From positions 3,720,001 through 3,784,000 of the forward strand of contig JANTQA010000072.1 in assembly GCA_027625915.1 (NCBI GenBank): a stretch of DNA of 64,000 bases, in the 5' to 3' direction. Below are positions 45,596 to 56,639 of the stretch, one piece after another. The notes beneath the pieces are model-generated. The model saw only the letters and a program-made list of their open reading frames with translations, did not search any database and was not told the DNA's origin. The stretch is from Anaeramoeba flamelloides (lineage: Eukaryota; Metamonada; Anaeramoebidae). Within the stretch, counting starts at the first letter, position 1. Each line of letters starts with the position of its first letter. The position numbers and the translations under genes were made by a program.

Positions 45596-46498
45596 ATGAA
45601 TTCTTTTGTAAAAGAAGACAAAAATACGAAATATTCGTGGATCGTGGTAATGTACGTGTTGGTTTTTCTCTATTTTCTCGAGTTTCTCTATACACTTAAG
45701 CGCCAAATGACACTGTACAAAACAGACGAAAAGGGGATTAATTTCAAAAAAGCCTTTCTTTTTGCGATGCTAGCGTTTTTTGTGTTGCGTGTTGTTGGCT
45801 TATCCTTGTACATTCAATTAATTTGGTCTGACATAATTCCTGATAAATGGTTTTTGCCATTTAACACATACGCGGAAGGATTTTCACAGTATGTTTTTGC
45901 AACAGGCTTCACCTTTATTTGCGTCTTTTGGGCTGAATTGTACTATCTGTCAAATTCTTCAATGATCTCGAGGGAGCACAAAATTCGATCTTATCGGATC
46001 ATAGGTGTTGTTAATGTAGCAATGTACATAATTTTGGCTGTGCTCTATATTTTATTAGCCATTTACCACAACAATTTTGCAAAAACTAAAATTGTTCATA
46101 CTTGTGAGGCAACTTTGTCGTCATTGCGTGATTTTTGTATTGGGCTGTATTTTTTGATTTTTGGTACAGTGTTCTATCAAAGGATCAAGAAATATAAATC
46201 CACAAGCAACAAATTTCAGAAAGTAAATCACAAAATTATCATGATCACTTTTATTTTAACAGTGTTATTTTTTTCCAACTCTGGCTTCGTACAATGGTAC
46301 AATTACCAATTCTTATTAAACAAAAACAAATCTTTTTCAATTTCCTACTTGATCGTTTTTACAATTGACCGCTTCATTTTCGAAGTTTTGCCCTCCATTT
46401 CAATGGTATATTATATTTCTCATTTTAAATCAAAAAAAAAAATTGAATTGAATATAAACGAAAATGTTCCTCTTATTAAGAATGAGTCAAATTTATAA
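45596..46498 (+). CDS. THH1/TOM1/TOM3-domain seven-helix membrane protein
   Basis: 300 residues with seven hydrophobic segments and a short charged N-terminus, ending in a cytosolic tail. The arrangement and the FICVFWAELYYLSNSS stretch after TM3 match the THH1/TOM1/TOM3 domain. That family includes plant tobamovirus-multiplication proteins and GPCR-like proteins of other protists. Other landmarks are FLFAMLAFFVLRVVGLSLY (TM2), SYRIIGVVNVAMYIILAVLY (TM4), FCIGLYFLIFGTVFY (TM5) and IVFTIDRFIFEVLPSISMVY (TM7). ATG 45596 is the first of the frame and no intron is needed. Function in protists is unknown; a signalling or endomembrane role is inferred only from the fold. Confidence 0.8.
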   Translation: MNSFVKEDKNTKYSWIVVMYVLVFLYFLEFLYTLKRQMTLYKTDEKGINFKKAFLFAMLAFFVLRVVGLSLYIQLIWSDIIPDKWFLPFNTYAEGFSQYVFATGFTFICVFWAELYYLSNSSMISREHKIRSYRIIGVVNVAMYIILAVLYILLAIYHNNFAKTKIVHTCEATLSSLRDFCIGLYFLIFGTVFYQRIKKYKSTSNKFQKVNHKIIMITFILTVLFFSNSGFVQWYNYQFLLNKNKSFSISYLIVFTIDRFIFEVLPSISMVYYISHFKSKKKIELNINENVPLIKNESNL

Positions 46499-46612
46499 AA
46501 ACCGACAACATAAGCTATGTTGACACAATTAATGTGGTTCAAAATATAATTTAATCTCAGTGAGATACTTTTCAATACTAATAAATTCAAAACAATATCA
46601 AAAAATTTTTTG

Positions 46613-46819
46613 CTAAATTTCCTTTTTGAAAATCTTATTAACTCTCTCTTTCAATTCATTTTCTTGAAAAAGAACATTTCGAACACCATCTTTTTTTACA
46701 AAGTGTCTTTGTATTAAAACCAACAAAATTCCTAATCTAAAAGGGTTAATAAAAGTTGAAAAATGGGAAATCATACGAAAAACTTGGAAACATTTTTTTG
46801 ATTTGTCTGTATCAAGCAT
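46613..46819 (-). CDS. Short hypothetical protein, 68 residues
   Basis: A complete frame from ATG 46819 to TAG 46613, tail-to-tail with the THH1-like gene (115-bp gap). It reads MLDTDKSKKCFQVFRMISHF, then NPFRLGILLVLIQRHFVKK, then DGVRNVLFQENELKERVNKI, and ends FKKEI. Amphipathic and basic, with no signal peptide, and compositionally unlike the surrounding low-complexity sequence. It may be a small gene or a single exon of a longer one. Not recognised. Confidence 0.4.
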   Translation of the reverse strand: MLDTDKSKKCFQVFRMISHFSTFINPFRLGILLVLIQRHFVKKDGVRNVLFQENELKERVNKIFKKEI

Positions 46820-47320
46820 TTTTTAATTTATTTTTTTTATTAAATCTTTTAATATTTGCTTTGGGTGCCTTAAATATTGAAATAAACCAAATTTAAAAAA
46901 CTTTTTTTTTTTTTATTATTACGAGAAAGCTTTTTTTTTTTTTGAAAAATGGATAAATTCTTTTTATAATTTCAGAAAATAATTTTTACTTTTAATTGGG
47001 TTAGGTTAGTAAGGATCGTAGGTTAGGAGAATATTTTAGTATTTTTAAGGTGGTGTTTAGTATTAAGGGATCGTGTATTTTTTAAAAATACAATCAAATC
47101 TTGTTCAGATCTTGAAAAAAATTTTTTATTATGTAAATTCTGTTTTGGCTTATATGAAAAGGATGAGTTAATATCATCTAAAATAATATTAAATTTGAAT
47201 AAAGTTTTGGGAATTCGTTAATTTCACATATTTTCTAAGATAAAACTGACAAAAAGTAACATCTTATATTTATTAATAATTAGATTGATTCTGAAAATGG
47301 TGTATCATATATACCCTATT

Positions 47321-47960
47321 CCAAAAATTTAGACACTCCCAAAATCAAAAAATAGACAAAAAATACAATTCAATTTATTATATTTTTCCAAACGTAATAT
47401 AAAACCACATTTAAGTAACTGAGTATTAATGTTTTTATAAGTAATCATTTTCATACAAATATAAGAAAAAAAATATAAAACTGAAAAATAAAAATTGGTT
47501 TATCTAAAATAATGAAACGAGCTAAACTAAAAAATGTATTGGAAAATTTGTTGAAATTTCAGCATCAATTGTTGTTCGATAAAATGATAAGATACCAATG
47601 GACTGATTGTATACGATTTTCCAATTTAAAAAACTCAGCCCTAATCTTCTGTCATATACAAAAAACAATTCCAGATCTAAAGAAACAGATTAGGTAACTG
47701 GAAAAAATGAAAAAAAAAAAAAAAAAGTACAAAAAATGAAATAGTTTGAAAAATCAAAATTATTTCCTAATTTGAATGTAAAATGGAGTACTGCTTTTCT
47801 TTCAACTGGTAAAAATGTATCCAAATTTTTGGAATTTAGTTTATATAGTTTTGTCTTGAAGAGTATTTGATTTTGAGAAAAAGAAAATATATTGTGTGTA
47901 TTTTTAAATATTAATCATTCAATTCTAATATCAGTAAATAAAATTAATAGTGGCTAAGAT
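47321..47960 (+). mobile_element. Repeat family R6 (Tc1/mariner-like), best copy
   Basis: Begins CCAAAAATTTAGACACTCCC, a Tc1-type terminus. An intact 61-codon frame starts at ATG 47512 and reads MKRAKLKNVLENLLKFQHQL, LFDKMIRYQWTDCIRF and KTIPDLKKQIR. This is a small basic, helical N-terminal module, possibly a DNA-binding HTH. It ends at TAG 47697 with no DDE domain after it, so the copy is truncated or decayed. Related copies are at 18177 and 44050. Confidence 0.55.
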
Positions 47961-48189
47961 GATTATATAAAATATAATCTAATAAATTTAAAAGTATTAA
48001 ATTAGGTTTTGACTAATTTATTTATATTCCTAAAAGTTCTCAAAAAAGTGCTTTTCTGTTTTTTTAAAAAATGATAAAAATTTGAAAAAAAAATTTCAAA
48101 ATTGTAAAATATTAAAATAGCCAATTGTTTGGTCGGGTTTGCTAAGGATTTTTAGAACAAATCAAATCATATTTGGAAAAAAATCAAGT

Positions 48190-48383
48190 AAATAAGTTTC
48201 ACTTTTAAGGCAGAAACCCCAACAAAATTTAAGGCACAATAAAAATCTCAAATTAAGGCAAAAAATTCCGATTCTAGTAAAATAAATTGTAAAAAAAAAA
48301 TTCCAAATTTTGTACCTTAATTTGAGATTTTTTTGTGCCTTAAATTTCGTTGAAAGTTTTTACCTTAAAAATGAAACTGATTG
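48190..48383. mobile_element. Palindromic MITE M1, copy 2
   Basis: From a diverged left end (AATAAGTTTCACTTTTAAGG) to GAAACTGATTG, with the same GGCAC-AATTTAAGGCAC arms. Confidence 0.75.
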
Positions 48384-48689
48384 TATCAATTTTTAGGAGA
48401 AAATAGTATAATCTCAAAATATCTCCAAGAATAGTTAATTGTGTCAATTGGGAATTCATCTTAAAGCCCTCGTATAAGTATAAAAAACTAAAATGGCCAT
48501 TTTTTTGTCATTTTTTTTAAATTAATTTTTTGGAATATCTTTAAGTTATCGTTTTGAACCAAGTATTAAATAGATTTGAATATTCATCATTTTTAAATTT
48601 CAGTCAACCTTTTATTCCGTGGTTTTTGAAAAGGTTTTTTGTAAAAAAATATCAAAAAATAGTCATTTTTTGCTTTTATATTCACAAGA

Positions 48690-49043
48690 GTAAATAAGGA
48701 ATTTCGTAAGAAATATATTTTTTACAATTTTAGAGATAAATAAAGAGTTCCATTCATTTACCAAATTTTGATAATAGTAAATACAATATCTGATAACCTG
48801 AATATACTAATAACAATTTTAATCAAAAAATCGTTTGGCAAACAACAATCTTTTAAATTTAAAAAAAAATCATTTTTAAAACAAGTATTGGTATTTACCA
48901 AATGATTTTCTATTGAAAATTCATTTGAGATCAAAAATCAAAATGTGATATTTTGTCTACAGAAATTTGGATAAATACATGAATTTCTTTATTTATCTTT
49001 AAAATTATAAGTATTCTATTTCTTACAACGTTCCTTATTTAAA
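48690..49043. mobile_element. Inverted-repeat MITE family M5
   Basis: The left arm 48690-48790 and right arm 48944-49043 are complementary over about 100 bp. TAAATAAGGAATTTCGTAAG faces CTTACAACGTTCCTTATTTA, and GATAAATAAAGAGTTCCATT faces GAATTTCTTTATTTATC. 354 bp in total, non-coding; only one copy recognised. Confidence 0.7.
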
Positions 49044-50360
49044 CTTGTGTTTGGAATAGGAATTTCAAACAAAATCACAATATCTTTTTATAAATGTTAA
49101 ACGGGTTCTAAATTTTATGGATTAACACTGCCCTTCTTAAAATAATTCAAATATTTTTCAATGGGTTAAACAAAAAGATTTTTTGTTTCAAAAAAGAATT
49201 ATCACAAAAATGAAAAAAAAAAAAACTTGATATATTTATTTTTAATTATTGTATAACTCTACATTAGACTCGGTTGGTTTATATTATTAAGATTTTGTTT
49301 TAGAAATTTAAGTGTTAAATCACAGATTCAACAATAGTAATTAATAAAGAAAAAATAAATTTAAACTTTCTTTTTTAAAATTAATTCATTAGTATTTATT
49401 TCTTGAAATTTGTTTTGAAATGTCTCTAATGTCATTTTTTTAAGGATTGGGTATCTTGATAAAATAATCAAAAGTTTTGATAATAAACTTCAGTAAATAA
49501 TATTTTTGATATAATGGGTAAAAAAGATTGGTATTTTATTATATTGCATTTTAATATCTATTTCAAATTTTTATTTTTCTAAATTTTGTAGTTGTTGAAT
49601 TTTAAATAAAGAATTTTGGATTTAATAAATTTTAAAATATTTTTTTTGATTTTCTTCATTTTTTCAGGTTTATTGTTATAATTTGGTAAAAAATGAATGA
49701 ATTTAAAAAGGATTGCATTCCACAATTTAACATAATCATGATCTAGTTTTATTTATTTTTTCTTTTTTTCACATAATTCAAAATTTTGAAGTTACCATTT
49801 TTTTTATTGTTAGCTCTTTGATTAAAGGTAAATAATTATCCTGAATCAGGAAAAAACTAAAAAATTCACTTCATTGTACTAATCCTTATTTTGTTTTAAA
49901 AGTTTTTCCAAGAAAAATACTGGTATTTGTAAACTCGTTCTTTTTATTTTTTTTGTTCTTATTTATTGTGTACACTTATGGGAGAAGTGTCTTCAACAAA
50001 AATAATTATTCAAAATGGATTAAATAAAAATAAGAAGAAAGTTTATCGGGTTTAGAAATCAAATATAAGTATAAAAAAATTGGCAAAAAATTGAAAATTT
50101 GCAGATTCCACTCTACTTTGCTTTTATTCTTTTCGCAAATAAAGTGGTGGATTGTAGCTGGGTTTCAAAGTTTCAATGTCTTTTAAAGGTTAAAAATGTT
50201 TTTTCAATTTTTTTTTTTGAATATTAAATCGGAAAAAATTTTCACTTCATTTTCTTTCCGTATTTTTCTTTTACAAATGGAATTTTCAACAGTGTAATTT
50301 GCAATGTGTTATCTCCTGTTATTTACTTGGTCTCTTTTTAATGATCTATTTTGGGTAATA

Positions 50361-50558
50361 CAGTCAGTTTCACTTTTAAGTTGCAAACTTTCAACGAAAT
50401 TTAAGGCACACAAAACTCTCAAATTAAGGCACAAAATTTGTAATTATTTTTTTTTTACAATTTATTTTACTAGAATCTGAATTCTGTGCCTTAATTTGAG
50501 ATTTTTATTGTGCCTTAAATTTCGTTGAAAGTTTGTGCCTTAAAAGTGAAACTGACTG
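50361..50558. mobile_element. Palindromic MITE M1, copy 3
   Basis: CAGTCAGTTTCACTTTTAAG ... AAAAGTGAAACTGACTG, flanked by TA on both sides (50359-50360 and 50559-50560). A clean example of the family's ends. Confidence 0.88.
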
Positions 50559-50670
50559 TATACAGTAAGCTATGAATCATAAATAAAACCACGGTTTCAA
50601 AAAGTAAAAAAAAAAAGAGAGAGAGAACCAACTGAATTTTTTACAATGTTATTATTAAATTACGAGTAGA

Positions 50671-51130
50671 AAACTGTTCCTATTATTTTCCAATTAAAAA
50701 ATGAAATTTTTTACAGTCAGTTAGACCTTTAAGGCACAAACATTCAACGAAATATTAAGGCACAAAACTCTCAAATTAAGGAACAAAATTTGTATTTTTT
50801 TTACAATTTATTTTACTAGAATCTGAATTGTGTGCCTTAATTTGATATTTTTATTGTGTCTTAAATTTCGTTGGAGTTTGTGCCTTAAAAGTGGAAATGA
50901 CTATAGTTCAAATTCACCAAAATATTATTAAATGAATAATTAGTTGAAAACCCGTAAAATGTTTAAAATCATTTAGAACGGGTATTTTTAGACAATTTCA
51001 TAAAACTGCCTTAGTGGTCTCTAAGAAGAAATTTTTACTCTGTTAATTTGATTGTAACGGTAATAATTAATATCCATTTTGTAAATTGAAATTATAATTT
51101 TCTTTTATTAATTGGAAAATAACTGTTAAT
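50671..51130. mobile_element. MITE family M3, copy interrupted by an M1 MITE
   Basis: The left end is CTATTATTTTCCAATTAAAA and the right end TTATTAATTGGAAAATAACT. Colinear with 51674-51942 except for a 192-bp insertion (M1 copy 4 plus TA). Confidence 0.75.
50714..50903. mobile_element. Palindromic MITE M1, copy 4, nested in M3
   Basis: Inserted at a TA: flanks are TTTTTTA on the left and TAGTTCAAATTC on the right. The empty site in the paralogue at 51711 reads TTTTTAGTTCACATTCC. This shows that M1 duplicates TA on insertion. Confidence 0.88.
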
Positions 51131-51673
51131 TAAGAACTATATTTTTAGGTGAAATGATGTATAAAATCACTCTTGAAAGACTTATGTAATCGAAGTAATA
51201 TTCTTCCAAGGAGAATTTCTTTTAGAAAAAATGTGAAATTTTCACAATTTCAACAATTTTCACATTTTTGCCCTGTTAGATTATTCAAAATTTTGATTTT
51301 GATATTTTAGAATTTACATTTCAACTTTCTGAATTCACACTATTTTCTTGGGATGTTCTACATATTTTTTACATTTGCTTTTACAGGTTTGAAATGATCT
51401 CAAATTTGAACTTGTACTTGAAAATCTCCAAAAGCCATTTTTTAAAATTATTTTTTTTTTTATTTTCAATTCCTTTTCATTGAAAAAGATTGAAAAAAAG
51501 TCTTCGTGAAAATGTAAAGATGACATAAAAAATGTTAGTTTTTTTTTTATCCAATTTCTTCCGTGTGAAAATTTTTTGTGAGAAGTGAAAGTGAAATAAC
51601 ACAACTTCTCAGCCCCATTAAGGGTGGGAATGTAGTCATTAAAATTTTAAAAATGTTTAAATTTATACCTGCT

Positions 51674-51942
51674 TAACAATACTATTATTTTCCGATTAAA
51701 AAATGAAAATTTTTAGTTCACATTCCAAAATATTTTTCTATTCAGAAGTTAAAGAAAATCCAAAGATATTTACAACATTGTTTAGAAATGATATTTTTAG
51801 ACAATTAACTAAAATTTGTTCTTGACTCTGAGACAAAATTTTTACTCCTCTATATTGATTGTAACAGTTATAATTAATAGCCATTTTGACAATTGACATA
51901 AAAATTTTCATTTATTAATTGGAAAATAACAGTACTGTTAAT
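51674..51942. mobile_element. MITE family M3, complete copy
   Basis: Inverted ends TTAACAATACTATTATTTTC and GAAAATAACAGTACTGTTAA are complementary for about 38 bp, continuing into ATGAAAATTTTT / AAAATTTTCAT. About 270 bp, non-coding. The TTAA at both ends could be a target duplication. Confidence 0.75.
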
Positions 51943-52098
51943 AGAAAAATTTAAAGATCAAAATTTTCATTCAGTTTTCCAAAAATAATCATCTCCTATG
52001 AATTAAATTAAATCATCAAAGGTCTCATTCTAAAAAGGAAAAATGATTTGGTTAAGATGGTTTGGGGAATTAAAAATCTGAAAATTTTACCTTGATTC

Positions 52099-52272
52099 AA
52101 GGGACTTGTCTCTATTAAATTTTTTTACCTAAATTGAATAGAATTGTGAAAATTTTTTACAAATTACTTAAATTTGAAAACACCTGTTTACCTTCAACAT
52201 TAAACATACTTCTAGATAAGGAATCCTTATTTAGAAATTGATAAAAAAAAAATAATAGCGACTAGTCCCTTA
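52099..52272. mobile_element. MITE family M2, copy 2
   Basis: Ends AAGGGACTTGTCTCTATTA / TAATAGCGACTAGTCCCTT. The internal sequence is colinear with 9310-9487, including AATTTGAAAACACCTGTTTA and ATTTAGAAA. Confidence 0.75.
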
Positions 52273-52418
52273 AAAAATCTTTTTTTGGAAAGCTGAATGA
52301 AAATTTTGTTACATTAATTTTACAACAAATAGTAGTCATTGAACAACGGTTGTGACCAATAACGAAATGTTTCAAAATATAAATTTAAAACAAATCAAAT
52401 CGGTTTCATAATAACAAT

Positions 52419-52883
52419 TTACTGTTGAGAGAAAAATGTTTAACACGGAAAAATGGTTGGACACCATTTTTAATTAGAAACATTACTGAAAATGATTTTT
52501 AATTTCAATAATTTGTGAAATAACTAAAGAAAATAACAATAATCTACTTTTTAGAATAAGGATTAATGTAATTCTACTTTTTCAAAACCTTATCTCTTAT
52601 AATCACTTGTAAGTTTAACAATTACCATTTTCAGAATTAATAGTCAACTTTACTAGAACTTGGATTTTTGTTAAAATAGCATGATCTACTTTAGTTATCA
52701 ATCATTCAAATGAGTATTCTACACACACCACAAATTAATGAACTTGTAACACATTTAAACTTGCATTTATATAAAATTCACCTTGTTATAAATAGGATTT
52801 GATTTTCAATTTTACTAATGTTCCCAATTAAAAATGGTATCCAACCATTTTTCTGTGTCAAACATTTTTCTCTCAATAGTTAA
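52419..52883. mobile_element. Inverted-repeat MITE family M4, copy 2
   Basis: The left arm 52419-52493 (TTGAGAGAAAAATGTTTAAC then AAAAATGGTTGGACACCATT) and right arm 52808-52883 are complementary over about 75 bp with few mismatches. Non-coding interior of about 315 bp. Confidence 0.78.
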
Positions 52884-55530
52884 GCAATTAAAAAAGGTTA
52901 CCAATTTTCATAAGAGTTGTTTGTGTGTTCTGTATTTATAAAAAATAACAAAAGAGAGTCCAAAAAATAAAATTAATTAATGTATTTTATTGTCAAACAA
53001 TTTTTGTTTCAAACCAAAGAAGAAAATGGTAAATTAACCAAAAAAATGATTTGAAAAGAAAAAAAAAAAATTTTTACACCTTAATTTGTCATTAACTGGA
53101 ATTAATGAAATGAAAAACGGTTAATTACAAACTAAGGCCCAGGTATTAAAATAATTTTCAAAAAGTGTGCAAAAATTAAGAAAGAAAAAATCCTCTATGA
53201 AGCGGGTAAGAATGCTCGATTTAGTCCACGTCACAATTTTGAATTTGTTTGTTTTCGTAACAAAAAATCAGCCTGATCACAACATATTTAGCACTGTTAA
53301 TAAAAAAGAGAAAATATATTGGGTGAGTGGAAGGAAATTTGAACATGAAGTCAACTCAAGAGCAAATACCCATTCTGATTTTTTCAGTTCTTTTAGTTTT
53401 TTTTTGATATCAAAATAGATCTTGTTGTGTCTAAACAAATCTTTCGATTTGATCTTGGTGTGTTTCGTTTACATAAAATTGTTCTTCTTCTTGGCCAATA
53501 AATTAAAGAGTTCTCAAACTTTTGTGGTCTATTCATTGGGAATTATAAAAAATAATCAATAGGTTAGGAATTGAAACTACTAAGTAATCAAAAAAAAAAG
53601 AAAAAAGAAAACAAAATTTACAATGTGTGTTTTTGGTTATTGATTGCTCTTTGAGGCGAATAAAGATGGTTAATTTTTGTTTGTTTATAAGACATGTTAG
53701 ATAAAAAGTGAAGAATTATTTTACAATGAATATAAAAAAATGAAAAGTTGTAAGTTAAAAAAACTTTAAATAGTTTAGGAACTGAATTGCAGATCTAATT
53801 GAAATTCAATTCACACCAAATCTTTATTTATTTTAGGCAAAATTTGAATTTGAAAATTAGAAAATAACAAAATTTGTTCTTGAAATTCAACCTAAAAGTA
53901 ACTCAATGGCCCTTTAAAATTCATAACTCGTCACTTTTGGTTTAAATTTGAATTTTTGTAATTTCTTTTATTTTATTCCTAAAAAATATGGAAACTTTCG
54001 AGTCAATGATTTTCTGTGGGTCTTAAAGAAATGTGTGATCAATCGTTTTTAGAATTACCAAATATTATCATTTTCGCAAGTACTGATAAATTCCAATAAA
54101 TATCTGAAAATTTTCACTTCATTTTCCTTTTTACATTTTTAAACAATCTTTGCAGAAAGAATTTTATTCTTTTAAATGTTAAAAAACTTTGGTAATTTGG
54201 TTTCCCTTCAAGTGAAATAAATCTCTTGGGTTGTTTTAAAGGTTAAGATATGAGATTTCAAAAATGGGAAAATGTACGAAAAATTTTATTAAATTTATTT
54301 GAATTTATCAGTAAAATCTAGCTATCAAAATTTCTGATACTAACTTATCACCAACTCTAATACTAGATGGGTGGTGAAGTTACTTGAATCAAAAACTGGT
54401 AATTCTTATAAAAAAAGCCAAAAAACGTTTAAAAAAAAAGAAAATTCCAACTTTTGAATAAAATTTTTTCTTTTTATTTTGATTGAACTTTAAGTTAAAT
54501 TGCTATCAAATCGATTACCAATTTATTATGATCTTTTTTTTTTGAAATTTCTGAATTAAAATCATTCAAAACTTGATGTTATCAAAAATTTATAATTTCC
54601 TTTTCAGAACATTTTTTTTTTTTTTCAACTTCTTTTTTATTTTTTTTTAAAAAAAAAGTAATGTCAATTAAAAATAATGCCTAACTTTGATTCTTTGAGT
54701 AAAATGGCCCACACTTCCAATATTGGTAACTTTGATCAAAACCAAATTCTCAATCTAACCAAAAAAGAAATTTTGTAAAATTAGCAAAATTTTTAGAAAA
54801 AGACTATTTTTAACTCATTTCTAGAATCTATTTTTGTGAATCACAATATAACCTTGCATCCACAGAAAGAAGATTTTGTTTTTCAAATTGTATTTCTTCT
54901 TAAATAGGAATAATTGTTTGCATCAAATTAAGAAAAATCAATTTTATCTCAAAGCTCAATCATAAACTTCATAAATTAAAACTTCAAGAGTTTTATTACC
55001 AAACGATCTTATGACGATCTTAGGATTTTTACAACCAATTTATGAAATCAGTATTAGGGAACTTGAAATTAAAATTATCATTTATAAAATTCGAAAATGA
55101 CAGTATTCTGAAAATTACAATTTTAAAAATTTTCTTAATAGAGATTTAAAATTCAAGTAAAGAATACAAGAGGAATTTAAATGTCAGTATTTACAATTTA
55201 TTTTTTCAAAGAAATCAAATTTGATAACACATAAGAAGTTTTCTAAAAATCAAATTTGGGGGTACTCGCATTTACAGTATAAAAGGGAATCAAATTTCAC
55301 ATTTTTTTCCTTTTTTTATTGGACTTTCAAACTCTGAAAGAAATAGAAAATAATTTGGATTTTATTTTATTCAGAATGAACTTTTTCATTCGTTACATTA
55401 GATCTATTTTGGTCATATATCTTTTATAAATAAAAGGACAATTGGGTAACTTGTCTTGAATAAGAATAGAAACAAATATCACACCTACGAAAATTTCCCC
55501 TTTTGTTTACTTTTTGAGTTCGAATATGTA

Positions 55531-55795
55531 AATCAATACTATTATTTTCCTATTAAAAAAAGAAAATTTTTAATTCACATTTCCAAATATTTTTCTAGTT
55601 CATCAGATAAAGAAAATCCAAAGATCTTGGCAACATCGTTTAGAAATGACATTTTAAGACAACAAATTAAACTTTCTTCTTGAAAACTCTCAGATAAAAT
55701 TTTTCCTCGGGTAATTTGATTGTAAGCCGTTATAATTAATATTAATTTTGGAAATTGAAATAAAAATTTTCATTTATTTTTTTTTTATTATTCAA
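55531..55795. mobile_element. MITE family M3, copy 4
   Basis: The left end is AATACTATTATTTTCCTATT. The interior matches 51720-51900 (AAAGAAAATCCAAAGAT; CATCGTTTAGAAATGA). The right end is eroded into a poly-T run after AAAATTTTCATTTATT. Confidence 0.7.
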
Positions 55796-56089
55796 CAAGT
55801 GTAAATTAAACTCTAGTTGCCCTAAGACTTAAATCCCCTTTCAGAAAATTAAGCACAAGATCCTAGATTTCATGATAATTTATCAATCAAAATGTTTTCA
55901 AACTGTCTTGAAACGAAATTAATCCATTAAGATTTATTTCTTTTTAATTTGTAATAAAATATTAATCCATCTTATTCATAGGAATGACATATCCATAAAA
56001 AATGATCAATATTTTCTATAATTCCCCCCCCCTTTTTTTTTTTTTTTTCATATTTTAAACCTAAAGAATACAATTTATTTGAATTTTTA

Positions 56090-56283
56090 CACTCAGTTCC
56101 ACTATTAAGGCACAAACTTTCAAATGAAATTTAAGGTACAAAAAATCCCAAATTTAGGCACAAAATTTGTAATTTTTTTTACACTAATTATTTTACTTGA
56201 ATCTAAATTTTATACCTTAATTTGAGATTTTTATTGTACCTTAAATTTCATTTGAAATTTGTACCTTAAAGTGGAACTGACTG
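56090..56283. mobile_element. Palindromic MITE M1, copy 5
   Basis: CACTCAGTTCCACTATTAAG ... AAAGTGGAACTGACTG, TA on both sides. The arms differ from the consensus in the same way on both sides (TTCAAATGAAATTTAAGG against CCTTAAATTTCATTTGAA). Paired changes maintain the palindrome. Confidence 0.85.
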
Positions 56284-56639
56284 TATTGATTATATAGTAA
56301 TATCGATTAAAGAAATTAGTAAATGCCCCGAATTTTAGAATTGTCGTGATTGATGGATAGAATAAATATTTTTGGGTTTTAGTTAAATAATTTTTTGATT
56401 TTATATTATTGTAAATATTTTTTTGAGGTGTTGTAGAATGCCTAGTTTTTTTATTTGAAAAATTCAAAAAACTATATCTAGTTTTCAACAATTCAAAAGA
56501 ATAGAGTAAAATATTTAATTTCACTCTATTCTTTTAAATTTTGGAAAAGACAACGAAAATTCCAACTTTTGAAATTCAACAACTTCCTAAATGTGTAAAA
56601 AAATAAATTTCAATTTTTTTTTCAAACAAATCTTTTGAA

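Noticed and set aside
46999-47050. TTAGG-like phrases suggesting a telomeric repeat
   Set aside because: Only two or three irregular occurrences (GGGTTAGGTTAG, GTAGGTTAGG) with no tandem array.
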